NCBI GenBank assembly: GCA_038246645.1
Contig: JBBRVS010000005.1
Span: 1 to 57,607, forward strand
Reading direction: 5' to 3'
DNA from: JAHCHG01 sp038246645
GTDB lineage: Bacteria > Acidobacteriota > Blastocatellia > Pyrinomonadales > Pyrinomonadaceae
Length of the DNA: 57,607 nt
How positions within the stretch are numbered: the first letter of the stretch is position 1; every line of letters starts with the position of its first letter. This document shows, in pieces, positions 1 to 8,881 of this stretch. Under the pieces are notes generated by a model. The model ran no database searches. It saw nothing but the letters and a program-made list of their open reading frames with translations, and had not been told where the DNA came from. The translations under genes and the position numbers were made by a program.

Positions 1-51
1 AAATGGAACGCGGAAGCTGGCATTAATTGGATGAGCTAATTTCAAGCGAAA

Positions 52-147
52 GGTCAGAACTGTCTGCGGTAGCGGGCGGTTGAACGTGAAACAGCGAACC
101 TTTGACCTGCCAACTTAAACCATACGCTACCGCAAATGGTTCTGACC
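52..147. repeat. Type A palindromic element, copy 1
   Basis: Imperfect inverted repeat whose arms begin GGTCAGAAC and end GTTCTGACC; the inner parts of the arms (GCGGTAGCG / CGCTACCGC) also pair. Two more copies with the same termini but different, covarying inner arms lie at 4609-4723 and 9694-9803. It ends just before the cpcT-like gene and supplies a misleading ATG at 136. Likely a non-autonomous REP- or MITE-like element (inference). Confidence 0.8.
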
Positions 148-162
148 CGTATATTTTGGATT

Positions 163-804
163 ATGCAGAAAGTATTTATTGTAATCATTTTGTTATTTAG
201 CGTTAATCTCGGGTTTGCTCAAACTATAAAAGTAAAGCAAAAAGACGTAAAAAAACTGGCGGCGACTATGGCTGGCGAATTCAGCAGTGAAGAGCAATCG
301 AAAACCGATTCGACAATTTTTCATATAAAACTGCGGATGAAGCCAATCTGGAAAGATAAGAAAGACGGTTTTTGGTTTTATGTCGAACAAGCGGCAGCGG
401 AAACCGAAGATAAACCTTATCGTCAGAGAATTTATCATCTTTACCGGCAAGACGAAAAGACGATTGTCAGCAAAGTTTATGAAATGAAAAATCCTGAAAA
501 CTACATCGGCGGTTGGAAAGACGAAAGTAAATTGAAAAATTTGAACGCCGATTCGTTGATTGATCGGCAAGGTTGTTCGATATTACTGAGTAAAAATACT
601 GATGGAAATTTCAGCGGATCAACGCCGGGCAAAGAATGTTTGAGTTCGCTTCGCGGCGCGAGTTATGCAACCTCCGAAGTGACGATTTACAGAGATAAAC
701 TCATCAGTTGGGACAGAGGTTGGGACAAAGACGACAAACAGGTTTGGGGCGCGGATAAAGGCGGATATATTTTCAAGAAGTTGAAAGATTTCCAGCTAAA
801 ATAA
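163..804 (+). CDS. CpcT/CpeT-like chromophore lyase family protein (exported)
   Basis: Protein of 213 residues. A signal peptide (hydrophobic stretch ending NLGFAQ) is followed by a CpcT/CpeT (DUF1001) pattern: PIW..KDGFWFYVEQA, PYRQRIYHLY, a Gly-Cys segment, FSGSTPGKEC, GASYATSEVTIY and SWDRGWD..QVWGADKGGY. In cyanobacteria CpcT attaches phycocyanobilin to phycocyanin beta; homologues in bacteria without phycobilisomes have no established role, so the substrate here is unknown. I chose the ATG at 163 over the one at 136 because the earlier ATG lies in a palindromic repeat and would put charged residues before the signal peptide. The stop overlaps the next start by one base (TAATG), so the gene is probably translationally coupled to the cytochrome gene. 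Confidence 0.8.
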   Translation: MQKVFIVIILLFSVNLGFAQTIKVKQKDVKKLAATMAGEFSSEEQSKTDSTIFHIKLRMKPIWKDKKDGFWFYVEQAAAETEDKPYRQRIYHLYRQDEKTIVSKVYEMKNPENYIGGWKDESKLKNLNADSLIDRQGCSILLSKNTDGNFSGSTPGKECLSSLRGASYATSEVTIYRDKLISWDRGWDKDDKQVWGADKGGYIFKKLKDFQLK

Positions 805-1886
805 TGAAAAATAAAATTAAACTCATCATTATAATCAGCAGTTTTTTGTTTGCTGTTTTGCTGTTTGTCGGAAACAAACAGCAAGCCCAAATAAAAGTTG
901 AAACTGCCGGACAGAAATTTAAGAGCATCAAGGTTTTGAACGATATGCCTGCCGATCAGATGGGCAAGGTGATGAATATGATGGCGGCGAGTTTGGGCGT
1001 GAATTGTGCATTTTGTCACGCGTCGAATGATGGCGATTATGAAAAGGAAGGTTTTGAACATAAAGACATTGCGCGGCAAATGCTCAAGATGACTTTTGAT
1101 CTGAACAAAAATTATTTTGAAGGTCGCTCCGAAATCACTTGCGCCACCTGTCATCAGGGCAGACCTGTTCCGCAATCGGCGATTCCGTTGATGCCTGTGA
1201 TTCGTGAGCCGCGCCGAACGCAGTCCGAAAAAAAACAAGCGGTTGACGGGATTTTGGCGAAATATGAAACTGCGCTCGGCGGAAAAGAGAATTTGGCGAA
1301 AATCGCTTCGCGGCAGATCAAAGCGCACCGAATCGAACCCGACGGAAAGACTTTTGAGGTTGAAGAGATTATTCAAAAAGGCGTTAAAATGTCGGTTAAA
1401 ACAATTTATCCGTCAAAAGAATACGGCGATTATGTGATCGAAGAAATCTACGACGGCGTAAATGCCCGCAAGGTTGGAAACGGTGCAAACATTGAATTAA
1501 AATCTGATGAAATCGCGCAAATCAAGCGTGAAGCCGAGATTTTTGCAAATCCGAATTTGCAAGCGGTTTATACTGAGATCGTATTTGATTCGACTGCGAA
1601 AATTGATGGAAAAGAAACTTTTTTGGTGCTTGCGAAAACGGCTGAAAATTCGTCCGAAAAACTTTATTTTGATGTTTCGACAGGTTTACTTGTGCGCCGT
1701 TCGGCTTCGACTCCGACGATTCTCGGCGAATTTGTCTATCAGGTTGATTACACCGATTACAAAGATTTCGGCGGCGTAAAATTGCCGACCGTCGTAAAAT
1801 TCGCCGTTCCGAATATTCGCTGGACGCGCAAGGTTTTGGACGTGAAAAATAACGCGGCGATTGATGATGCAAAATTTAAGAAATGA
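804..1886 (+). CDS. Two-haem cytochrome, photosynthetic reaction-centre cytochrome c subunit family
   Basis: Protein of 360 residues with an N-terminal signal anchor (residues 5-23) and two haem motifs, CAFCH at 68-72 and CATCH at 113-117. The preceding helix has the pattern SIKVLNDMPADQM..VMNMMAASLGVNC seen in the reaction-centre cytochrome c subunit family (PF02276), which is common as paralogues in non-phototrophic Acidobacteriota. Methionines before each haem helix could be sixth ligands (inference). Residues about 150-360 form a separate domain resembling the LolA/LppX lipoprotein-sorting fold (FDVSTGLLVR, then DYKDFGGVKLP), so the protein joins a periplasmic electron carrier to a probable lipid-binding beta-sheet domain. 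No reaction-centre gene is present nearby. Confidence 0.85.
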   Translation: MKNKIKLIIIISSFLFAVLLFVGNKQQAQIKVETAGQKFKSIKVLNDMPADQMGKVMNMMAASLGVNCAFCHASNDGDYEKEGFEHKDIARQMLKMTFDLNKNYFEGRSEITCATCHQGRPVPQSAIPLMPVIREPRRTQSEKKQAVDGILAKYETALGGKENLAKIASRQIKAHRIEPDGKTFEVEEIIQKGVKMSVKTIYPSKEYGDYVIEEIYDGVNARKVGNGANIELKSDEIAQIKREAEIFANPNLQAVYTEIVFDSTAKIDGKETFLVLAKTAENSSEKLYFDVSTGLLVRRSASTPTILGEFVYQVDYTDYKDFGGVKLPTVVKFAVPNIRWTRKVLDVKNNAAIDDAKFKK

Positions 1887-1963
1887 ACAACGAAGTAAAC
1901 ACGAAGTTTTTTGAGAATTTGTTTTACCTTCGTGAAAATTTCGTGTAACTTCGTGGTTAAAAG
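1884..1963. repeat. Inverted repeat of the 'cgaag/cttcg' type
   Basis: A/T-rich imperfect palindrome between the cytochrome and beta-ureidopropionase genes. The left arm (AACGAAGTAAACACGAAG) pairs with the right (CTTCGTG..TTCGTGT.ACTTCGTGG). It resembles in style the elements at 37981-38090 and 48884-48997. Confidence 0.55.
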
Positions 1964-1976
1964 ATTGGAGAAAACT

Positions 1977-2846
1977 ATGTCGAGAATAATAAAATGCGGA
2001 TTGATTCAGGCGCACAACGTCGGTGATGTGAATGCGCCGATTGAGGAAATAAAACGGGCGAACATCGAAAATCAAATGAAATTGGTGGAAGACGCGGCGG
2101 CGCAAGGCGTGCAGATGCTTTGTTTTCAGGAGATTTTTACCACGCCGTATTTTTGCGCCGAACAGCAAACTCGTTGGTATGAAGCGGTCGAAAAAGTTCC
2201 CGACGGTAAAACTGTGCAAATGATGCAGTCGGTGGCGAAAGAACACGGCATGGTTTTGATCGTGCCGATTTACGAGGAAGAAATTTCCGGCGTTTATTAC
2301 AATACCGCCGCCGTCATTGACGCTGACGGAAAATATTTGGGCAAATACCGCAAAACTCATATTCCGCACGTTGCGCCCGGATTTTGGGAAAAATTTTATT
2401 TTCGTCCCGGCAATCTCGGCTATCCGTGTTTTGATACGGCGTTTGCGCGAATCGGCGTTTATATCTGCTACGACCGCCATTTTCCCGAAGGCGCAAGATG
2501 TTTGGGCTTGAACGGCGCGGAAATTATCTTTAATCCATCGGCAACCGTCGCGGGACTTTCGGAATATCTCTGGAAACTCGAACAACCGGCGCACGCCGTC
2601 GCCAACGGATATTTCGTCGGCGCAATCAACCGCGTCGGAATTGAGCCGCCTTGGAACATCGGCGAATTTTACGGTCAAAGTTATTTTTGCGACCCGCGCG
2701 GGCAAATCATCGCCGAGGCTTCACGCGACAAGGACGAACTCGTCGTCGCCGATTTGGATATGGATTTGATTCGCGAAGTCAGAAACACTTGGCAGTTTTT
2801 CAGAGACCGCCGACCTGACGCTTACGGGCAAATTGTGGCGGATTAA
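1977..2846 (+). CDS. Beta-ureidopropionase / N-carbamoyl amidohydrolase (nitrilase superfamily)
   Basis: Protein of 289 residues. The nitrilase triad is visible: Glu52 (FQEIF), Lys126 (KYRKTHIPH) and Cys164 (ICYDRHFPEG). HFPEGAR, FNPSATVAGLSEYLW and the WQFFRDRRPDAYG end are typical of beta-ureidopropionase, which hydrolyses N-carbamoyl-beta-alanine to beta-alanine, CO2 and ammonia, the last step of reductive pyrimidine breakdown. preT and preA, the first enzyme of that pathway, are also in the window, which supports the call; dihydropyrimidinase is not seen. The ATG at 1977 follows TTGGAGAAAACT, a fair ribosome site; an upstream TTG would read through the inverted repeat. A related N-carbamoylputrescine or D-amino-acid amidase is possible but less likely. 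Confidence 0.85.
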   Translation: MSRIIKCGLIQAHNVGDVNAPIEEIKRANIENQMKLVEDAAAQGVQMLCFQEIFTTPYFCAEQQTRWYEAVEKVPDGKTVQMMQSVAKEHGMVLIVPIYEEEISGVYYNTAAVIDADGKYLGKYRKTHIPHVAPGFWEKFYFRPGNLGYPCFDTAFARIGVYICYDRHFPEGARCLGLNGAEIIFNPSATVAGLSEYLWKLEQPAHAVANGYFVGAINRVGIEPPWNIGEFYGQSYFCDPRGQIIAEASRDKDELVVADLDMDLIREVRNTWQFFRDRRPDAYGQIVAD

Positions 2847-3050
2847 GAAAATTAACCGCGAAATACGCGAAAAACACACTATCGGAAGCAGAGAAACAAA
2901 TAGAAGATGCGGAAAAATCTATCAAAACAACCAAAACCGTGACCAAAAAAAGGTGATGTCGTGTCGGCAAAAGCAGTAAAATTTAAGCCGTCGAAACGGA
3001 TTGGAGCTTTGATTTACGACATTGCCATCCGGTAAAACAAGGGGAAAATT
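2847..3050 (+). other. Intergenic stretch with possible gene remnants
   Basis: No complete gene. Two short open stretches are visible: about 24 codons ending at a TGA near 2957 (reads SEAEKQIEDAEKSIKTTK) and a 24-codon GTG frame just after it ending near 3034 (KPSKRIGALIYDIAIR). They look like broken pieces of one or two small proteins, but I cannot name them. AAGGGG before 3051 is the ribosome site of the next gene. Confidence 0.3.
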
Positions 3051-3983
3051 ATGTTACAGAAAATTATAGTCGGTTTCACTTTTGTCGCATTGTTGTTTAT
3101 TGGAGTGATTTCGGCTCAGACCGCCAATACTAATAGTCAATCCAAAACGGTGGAGGCTTCACAGACTGAAAATACTTTCACGTTGCCGAAAGTCGAAGAC
3201 GTGCAAAAAATCGAAACCACGGATAACAAATTCCGCTATCAAACGCCTGAATCGCTACTCAGAATTTTGCCACATCTCACTCTCAGGATGACAGGAAAGT
3301 TCAAAAAGGATCACGGGAATGCATATCAAAATCAATACGGAACAATTACGCTCAAAGACGGCACAATTTTGAAATGGCGGTCAAGTGCGCACACCATTGT
3401 CAGCTTTTACAACGACAAATCGGAGCAAGTGTATTATGTTGAAAGTGAAACAATTTGGTCTTTTGTCTTAACAACGACGCTTCCGATTTTCGGCATAATT
3501 GTGATTATGTGTTTGTTAGCCGGTTTTTCAAACTACAAAAGATCGAATCCTGACAGCCGTTTTATACGCTTTTACAATCGAATCAGCAATAACCTAATTG
3601 GATACATTGTAATTCGGACACTTGTTTCGTCGCCGATTTTCTACCTCGGATATTTGTTGCTGATTGGGTTTGGGTCGTTACAGGCAATAAGTGACGGTGT
3701 CTTTGAGGTGACGACACGCAGCGGCGGCGGTAGCGTCTATTTTGCCGATTCAGATCCGATATCTTTTTGGATTAATCTGTTGGCGCATTCCCTTTTTGGA
3801 CTAACCGCAATTCTTGTCGGATTGTGTGTTTTACTGGTCAATCCGAAAACTAGTTTTTGGGCGGCAAAACCTAAGATTGAAATCAATACTTCTGTCAAAC
3901 GCGAGCCGATAAGTAAAATTTTGCAGGATGAAGAAAATTCCGCTTCTCGAACACGCGGTCAAAGCGATGTTGGAAAATTTTGA
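3051..3983 (+). CDS. Hypothetical exported membrane protein
   Basis: Protein of 310 residues that I do not recognise. A signal peptide (ends VISAQT) is followed by a periplasmic region of about 110 residues with LKDGTILKWRSSAHTIVSFY, then three hydrophobic helices at about 140-160, 185-210 and 240-270. The end is charged and polar. The ribosome site AAGGGG lies 6 bases before the ATG. Its stop overlaps the preT start (TGATG), so the two are probably co-translated, but nothing in the sequence links its role to pyrimidine catabolism. Confidence 0.7.
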   Translation: MLQKIIVGFTFVALLFIGVISAQTANTNSQSKTVEASQTENTFTLPKVEDVQKIETTDNKFRYQTPESLLRILPHLTLRMTGKFKKDHGNAYQNQYGTITLKDGTILKWRSSAHTIVSFYNDKSEQVYYVESETIWSFVLTTTLPIFGIIVIMCLLAGFSNYKRSNPDSRFIRFYNRISNNLIGYIVIRTLVSSPIFYLGYLLLIGFGSLQAISDGVFEVTTRSGGGSVYFADSDPISFWINLLAHSLFGLTAILVGLCVLLVNPKTSFWAAKPKIEINTSVKREPISKILQDEENSASRTRGQSDVGKF

Positions 3984-5386
3984 TGAATAATATGAGCATT
4001 TCAATCGAACAAATCGAACAAAATTTTGCGGAAATCAATCCGCCGTTAAATCAAGCCGAAGCAATTTTTGAGGCGAATCGGTGTCTTTATTGCTACGACG
4101 CGCCTTGCACGCACGCGTGTCCGACGCATATTGACGTGCCGTCGTTTATCAAAAAGATCGCTTCGGGAAACTTGCACGGTTCGGCGCGGGTGATTTTTGA
4201 CGCGAATCCGATTGGTGCAAGCTGTGCGCGGGTTTGTCCGGTCGAAGTTTTGTGCGAAGGCGCGTGTGTCGAGAAAACTTTGATGGATAAACCGATCGAG
4301 ATCGGTCGGTTGCAAAGATATGCGACCGATTATGCGTTTGAAAAAGGTCGGCAAATTTTTCAAAAAGGCGAAGCGAACGGCAAATCGGTCGCCGTTATCG
4401 GTTCGGGTCCGGCGGGACTTTCCTGCGCGACTTATCTGGCGCGGCTCGGTTATGCGGTGACTATTTATGAAAAACGCGCGCTTGCCGGCGGACTCGATAC
4501 TTATGGTATGGCGGAATATAAAATGTCGCAGCAGGATTCGCTCGATGAAGTAAAAATGGTTGAAAATTTGGGCGTAAAGTTTATTTTGAATGCGGAAATC
4601 GAATCCGTGTCAGAACCGCCTGCGTCAGCGGGCGGTTTAAGTTCAGGTAAATTACAACTCCAAATAAAATCGAACGATCCGGATTCCCACGTTCAACCAT
4701 CCGCTGACGCAGATGGTTCTGACTTGTACGATGCTATTTTTATCGGCATCGGTTTGGGCGAAACGAATCGGTTAAATATCGAGGGCGAAGATTTGGACGG
4801 CGTTTTGGACGCTCTGCATTTTATCGAAAAGATCAAAACGCGCGATTGGAAAAACATTAAATTAGGAAAAACGGTGGCGGTCATCGGTGCGGGAAATACG
4901 GCGATTGATGCCGTAACGCAAGCTAAAAGATTGGGCGCGGAAAGAGTTTTGATGATCTATCGGCGCACCGAAAAAGACATTTCGGCTTACGATTACGAAT
5001 ATGAACTGGCAAAAAAAGACGGCATTGAATTTGTCTGGCAGACTTCCCCGCTGGAAATAATCGGCAACGGAAAAGTCGAAAAATTGCTTTGCCGAAAATC
5101 TGACGGCAGCGATTTTGAAATCGCTTGCGATCTGGTCATCAAGGCAATCGGGCAGACAAAACAATTCGGATTTTTTGAGGCAAACGGCATCGAAACCGAC
5201 GAAAAAGGACGGGTTAAAGTTAATGAATTGATGCAAACGTCGAACTCGAAAATCTTCGCGGGCGGCGACTCGGTCAACGGCGGTGCGGAGGCGGTTGATG
5301 CTTCGCAGATGGGCAAGCTCGCCGCCGAAGGCATTCATTTTTCATTGACGGGCGAACAAGTAAAATTCGCAGGTTCAACACCTTAG
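3983..5386 (+). CDS. preT: NAD-dependent dihydropyrimidine dehydrogenase subunit PreT
   Basis: Protein of 467 residues. The N-terminal iron-sulfur region has two cysteine clusters, Cys34/37/42/46 and Cys81/85/91/95. It is followed by an FAD-binding loop (GSGPAG, 140-145), an NAD-binding loop (VAVIGAGNTAIDA) and the C-terminal FAGGDSVNGGAEAVDA flavin motif, as in PreT and the glutamate synthase small subunit. With PreA it reduces uracil and thymine with NADH. The family is usually about 410-430 residues; the excess is explained by an in-frame palindromic element at about residues 210-247, between the strand ending ILNAEIESV and YDAIFIGIGLG. ATG 3983 overlaps the upstream stop; ATG 3992 is an alternative. 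preA lies 13 kb away, whereas the two are usually adjacent. Confidence 0.87.
   Translation: MNNMSISIEQIEQNFAEINPPLNQAEAIFEANRCLYCYDAPCTHACPTHIDVPSFIKKIASGNLHGSARVIFDANPIGASCARVCPVEVLCEGACVEKTLMDKPIEIGRLQRYATDYAFEKGRQIFQKGEANGKSVAVIGSGPAGLSCATYLARLGYAVTIYEKRALAGGLDTYGMAEYKMSQQDSLDEVKMVENLGVKFILNAEIESVSEPPASAGGLSSGKLQLQIKSNDPDSHVQPSADADGSDLYDAIFIGIGLGETNRLNIEGEDLDGVLDALHFIEKIKTRDWKNIKLGKTVAVIGAGNTAIDAVTQAKRLGAERVLMIYRRTEKDISAYDYEYELAKKDGIEFVWQTSPLEIIGNGKVEKLLCRKSDGSDFEIACDLVIKAIGQTKQFGFFEANGIETDEKGRVKVNELMQTSNSKIFAGGDSVNGGAEAVDASQMGKLAAEGIHFSLTGEQVKFAGSTP
4609..4723. repeat. Type A palindromic element, copy 2, inside preT
   Basis: Arms GTCAGAACCGCCTGCGTCAG and CTGACGCAGATGGTTCTGAC pair over most of their length. 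The 115-base element is read in frame with no stop and adds about 38 residues (SEPPASAGG ... PSADADGSD) to PreT in what should be a surface loop. It has the same termini as 52-147 and 9694-9803, both of which are outside genes. Confidence 0.85.
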
Positions 5387-5446
5387 AATTTATTAATGTA
5401 AAATATCGGCACAATTTTACGCTAAACATTCCGGAGTGATAAAAAA

Positions 5447-8400
5447 ATGGTTCAATCCCCCAAATTATGCAATACCATTTTGTTATCGCTTTTTTTTTCG
5501 GTCGGCATTTTATCCGTTTCTACTGAAGCCTTCGGACAATATCGCTTTGAAAATTGGTCTGTCGAACAAGGTTTACCATACAAAACGGTGCGTTCGGTTT
5601 TGCAGACGCGGGACGGTTATGTTTGGGCGGCAACTTCCGACGGTTTGGCTCGTTTTGACGGTGTGCGGTTTACGGTTTTCAATACTGCCAACTCTCCCGG
5701 TTTAGTAACAAACAGTCTCGGAACTCTGGTGGAAACCGGTGACGGAAGTCTTTGGGTAGCTACTGAAAATCGCGGATTGATGCGCTACCGGAACGGAATT
5801 TTTACAAATTATTCGACCGGCGAGGGATTGCCTTCAAACCCGGTTTGGTCGTTGCAGTATTTTCCGGTTGAAAATAAGTTACGGGTGCGCACGACCGAAG
5901 GATTTGCCTGTTTTGCTGATGAAAAGTTTATCCAATGCGAACTGCCGCCGCTTTCTGCCGAACAATTTAAGAAGTCTGTAATTGATAACAAGGGTGCAAT
6001 TTGGCAGCGAGTCGGCAACGAACTGCATCCGGCGAACGGCACAAATTCTTTAACTCTTCTGATTCCCGGGTTTTTCTCCAAATCCAAATTTACTTTTTTG
6101 TATCAAGACCGTTCCGGAAATTACTGGTTGGCTTTTGACGACGTACTTGACGGGTATGTAGTGCGATTCCGCGAAGGCAAAGCGGATATTTTTTCTTCAA
6201 AAGACGGACTGCCCGGCGGAATCATTAATACCGTTTTTGAAGATTCAACCGGAAATCTTTGGTTCGGAAGCAAAGATTCCGGCGGATTATCAATTTATAA
6301 AAACGGTAAATTCCGGCACTTTACACGAAAAGACGGGCTTTCAAGCGACGGCTTTAACGGTTTTGCCGAGGACGGCGAAGGCGGCATTTGGGCGGCGACC
6401 GCCGACGGCGGTTTGATGCGTTTCAGCCGCCGAATAATTACGTCATATTCAAGTAAAGAAGGTCTTTCGGGAAAAGGAGTTTATCCGCTTTTTGAAGATC
6501 AAAAAGGAACGGTTTGGATCGGAGATTGGGGAAATCCGAAGGGTCTGCATAAATTCGAAAACGGCGTATTCGGAACAATCAGCGGCGGCGCACTTTACAC
6601 ATCGCTCTTTGAAGACCGCGCCGGCATTTTGTGGGTCGGCTCATACAATCAGATCGGAAAAATCGAAAACGGAAGATATTCGGTTGAATTTACTTTGCCG
6701 GAAAAAGCGACTTCCGCCATTTCTGAGGATAGCCAAGGCAGATTGTGGTTTGGTTCAGGCGATGGGTTAAGACGAATGAGATCAACTGTTTTCGCGCAGC
6801 GGAAACCAAAGAGTTTACTTCCCGATTCCGAACAATTATTTGATTATTTCTCCGGCAAAAACGGTTTGCCCGCCGATGATGTAAAAGTCCTGCATTTTGA
6901 TCAAAATGAAACTCTCTGGATCGGCACGACAGGCGGGTTGGCAAAATTCGAGAACGAACAAATTACCGCTTTCACTGAAAAAGACGGTCTTTCCGGAAAC
7001 CATATTCGCTCGATTTATGAAGACCGGGACGGCGTTTTATGGTTCGGAACTTTCGATAACGGTTTGACCCGATTAAAAGACGGAAAGTTTACCGCCATTC
7101 GCGCCCGCGACGGTTTGTTTGACCAGGGCGCGTTTCAAATTCTCGAAGATGATCGCGGACGCTTCTGGATTTCGTCAAATCGCGGCATTTATCGCGTCAG
7201 CCGTCAGGAATTAAACGATTTTGCCGAAGGACAAAGACAAAAAGTAAACAGCGTCGGATACGGCGAAAAAGACGGAATGCCCGATGCGGAGTGCAACGGC
7301 GGAGTGTCGCCCGCCGGATTCAAATCGAAAAAAGACGGCTCTCTCTGGTTTCCGACTCAAAGAGGAATTGCCGTAATCAACCCGAACGGATTGCCCGTCA
7401 ATACTGCGCCGCCGAATGTCGCCGTCGAATATTGTCTGATTGACGGCAAGGAAGCCGACTGTAAAAATATCCGTATTTTGCCCGAAAACGAATCGCTCGA
7501 AATAAAATACACGGCTTTGAGTTTTACTAAACCGGAGCAGATCAAGTTCAAATATAAACTCGAAGGACTCGACGAAAATTGGGTTGACGCGGGAACGCGC
7601 CGCCGGGCATATTTTACACATCTTCCGCCCGGTGAATACATTTTTAGAGTTTCTGCCGCCAATGTTGACGGCGTTTGGAATGAAACGGTCGCCGGACTAA
7701 AAATTACGATCAAACCGCCTTTTTACCGGACATTTTGGTTTGCAAGTTTTTGTCTTTTGATCGCCGGAGGGATTTTATTTTCACTTTATCGCCAAAGAAT
7801 TCAAATTTTGGATAAGCGGCGGATCATACAGGAAGAATTTGCCCGAAAACTGTTAGATTCACAGGAATCGGAACGCCAGCGCATCGCATCCGAACTGCAT
7901 GACAGCCTGGGACAAGATTTATTGATTATCAAAAATTGGGCGTTGATCGGTTTAAAAAACGGCAAAGATTCAAGCAAACAACTGGAAGAAATTTCTGAAA
8001 CGGCTTCCGCCGCTATTGATGAAGTTCGCGAAATTGCCTACAATCTTCGCCCGTATCATCTTGACGAACTCGGTCTGACGAAAGCTGTCGAATCAATGCT
8101 CGAACGCGTTTCCAAAGCATCGGCGATAGAATTTTCGTGGGAAATTGATTCGATTGACGGATTTTTCCCGAAAGATGCAGAAATAAATTTTTATCGAATC
8201 GCGCAGGAATGTTTGAACAATATCGTCAAACATTCCGAAGCAACCGGAGCAAAAGTACAAATCAAACGAATCGAAAGCGGAAATTTGCAACTGACGATTG
8301 ACGACAACGGCAGAGGTTTTGAAACAGCCGCAGCGGCTTTGAAACGCGCTGATCAAAGCGGTTTCGGTCTGGCAGGAATTAATGAGCGGGCGCGGATTTT

Positions 8401-8470
8401 AGGCGGCAAACTCGTAATAAATTCTGCACCGAATAAGGGAACAACGGTAAAATTAACTTTTGGTATTTGA
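5447..8470 (+). CDS. Two-component propeller sensor histidine kinase
   Basis: Protein of 1007 residues. A signal peptide (1-28) is followed by about 14 propeller-type repeats (residues 30-640; recurring DG.WVA, GNLWFGS, EDREGVLWFGT patterns) forming two seven-bladed sensor propellers outside the membrane. Then come a Y_Y_Y domain (about 655-750), one membrane helix (about 762-783), a HisKA_3 domain with phosphoacceptor His818 (RIASELHDSLGQD) and a HATPase (N box ECLNNIVKHSEA, then DDNGRGF). This is the layout of kinases that sense extracellular, often carbohydrate-like, ligands and pass phosphate to a NarL/FixJ regulator. The regulator gene at 8882 is the evident partner, though about 410 bases of repeats lie between them. 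Confidence 0.9.
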   Translation: MVQSPKLCNTILLSLFFSVGILSVSTEAFGQYRFENWSVEQGLPYKTVRSVLQTRDGYVWAATSDGLARFDGVRFTVFNTANSPGLVTNSLGTLVETGDGSLWVATENRGLMRYRNGIFTNYSTGEGLPSNPVWSLQYFPVENKLRVRTTEGFACFADEKFIQCELPPLSAEQFKKSVIDNKGAIWQRVGNELHPANGTNSLTLLIPGFFSKSKFTFLYQDRSGNYWLAFDDVLDGYVVRFREGKADIFSSKDGLPGGIINTVFEDSTGNLWFGSKDSGGLSIYKNGKFRHFTRKDGLSSDGFNGFAEDGEGGIWAATADGGLMRFSRRIITSYSSKEGLSGKGVYPLFEDQKGTVWIGDWGNPKGLHKFENGVFGTISGGALYTSLFEDRAGILWVGSYNQIGKIENGRYSVEFTLPEKATSAISEDSQGRLWFGSGDGLRRMRSTVFAQRKPKSLLPDSEQLFDYFSGKNGLPADDVKVLHFDQNETLWIGTTGGLAKFENEQITAFTEKDGLSGNHIRSIYEDRDGVLWFGTFDNGLTRLKDGKFTAIRARDGLFDQGAFQILEDDRGRFWISSNRGIYRVSRQELNDFAEGQRQKVNSVGYGEKDGMPDAECNGGVSPAGFKSKKDGSLWFPTQRGIAVINPNGLPVNTAPPNVAVEYCLIDGKEADCKNIRILPENESLEIKYTALSFTKPEQIKFKYKLEGLDENWVDAGTRRRAYFTHLPPGEYIFRVSAANVDGVWNETVAGLKITIKPPFYRTFWFASFCLLIAGGILFSLYRQRIQILDKRRIIQEEFARKLLDSQESERQRIASELHDSLGQDLLIIKNWALIGLKNGKDSSKQLEEISETASAAIDEVREIAYNLRPYHLDELGLTKAVESMLERVSKASAIEFSWEIDSIDGFFPKDAEINFYRIAQECLNNIVKHSEATGAKVQIKRIESGNLQLTIDDNGRGFETAAAALKRADQSGFGLAGINERARILGGKLVINSAPNKGTTVKLTFGI

Positions 8471-8495
8471 TGCGCGTCAGCTATTTAGGAACGGT

Positions 8496-8527
8496 AAAAA
8501 TGTGAAAATGTGAAAATGTGAAAATGT
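8496..8527 (+). repeat. Short tandem repeat AAAATGTG x4
   Basis: Four consecutive copies of an 8-base unit, the last imperfect, just after the kinase gene. Slippage-prone, with no coding effect seen. Confidence 0.8.
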
Positions 8528-8548
8528 TTATTTTTGTCTGATAAAAAT

Positions 8549-8798
8549 AGGGCTTTCCTATAAAAATGTTTGGTTGAAATTTTATGAATTGCCTCCAACT
8601 TTAGTTGGAGGATTGGTTTAATTGTCCACACAGGCTTGAGCCGAATCTGATAAAAATAATCAATCATCGCTCTGTGCTTTAGCCAAACTCAGGCTAAAGC
8701 ACAGAGGAAAGTTACTTAACAGAAATTCGGCTCAAGCCTGTAATCAATCGCTCCTCCAACTAAAGTTGGAGGCAATTTATTTTTTATAGGAAAGCCCT
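8549..8798. repeat. Nested composite palindrome, about 250 bases
   Basis: Several concentric or local inverted repeats. The outer arms are AGGGCTTTCCTATAAAAA and its complement. Inside are terminal hairpins of the form AATTGCC-TCCAACTTTAGTTGGAGG at both ends in opposite orientation, then CAGGCTTGAGCCGAAT arms, and a central hairpin CTCTGTGCTTTAGCC / GGCTAAAGCACAGAG. The same layout with different bases recurs at 55559-55817. The terminal hairpins resemble REP/REPIN units mobilised by IS200-like TnpA-REP transposases (inference). Confidence 0.8.
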
Positions 8799-8881
8799 GC
8801 TGATAAAAATAAACTTTTTCACATTTCCACTTTTAAACTTTTTCACCAATAATCAAAGACCTCATCTTTTACAACTTTTGT

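Noticed and set aside
163..1886. Evidence for phototrophy from CpcT-like and reaction-centre cytochrome genes
   Set aside because: No reaction-centre, chlorophyll or phycobiliprotein genes are present, and both families occur in non-phototrophic bacteria.
8496..8798. CRISPR array
   Set aside because: The repeats are directly tandem or palindromic, with no regular spacers and no cas genes.
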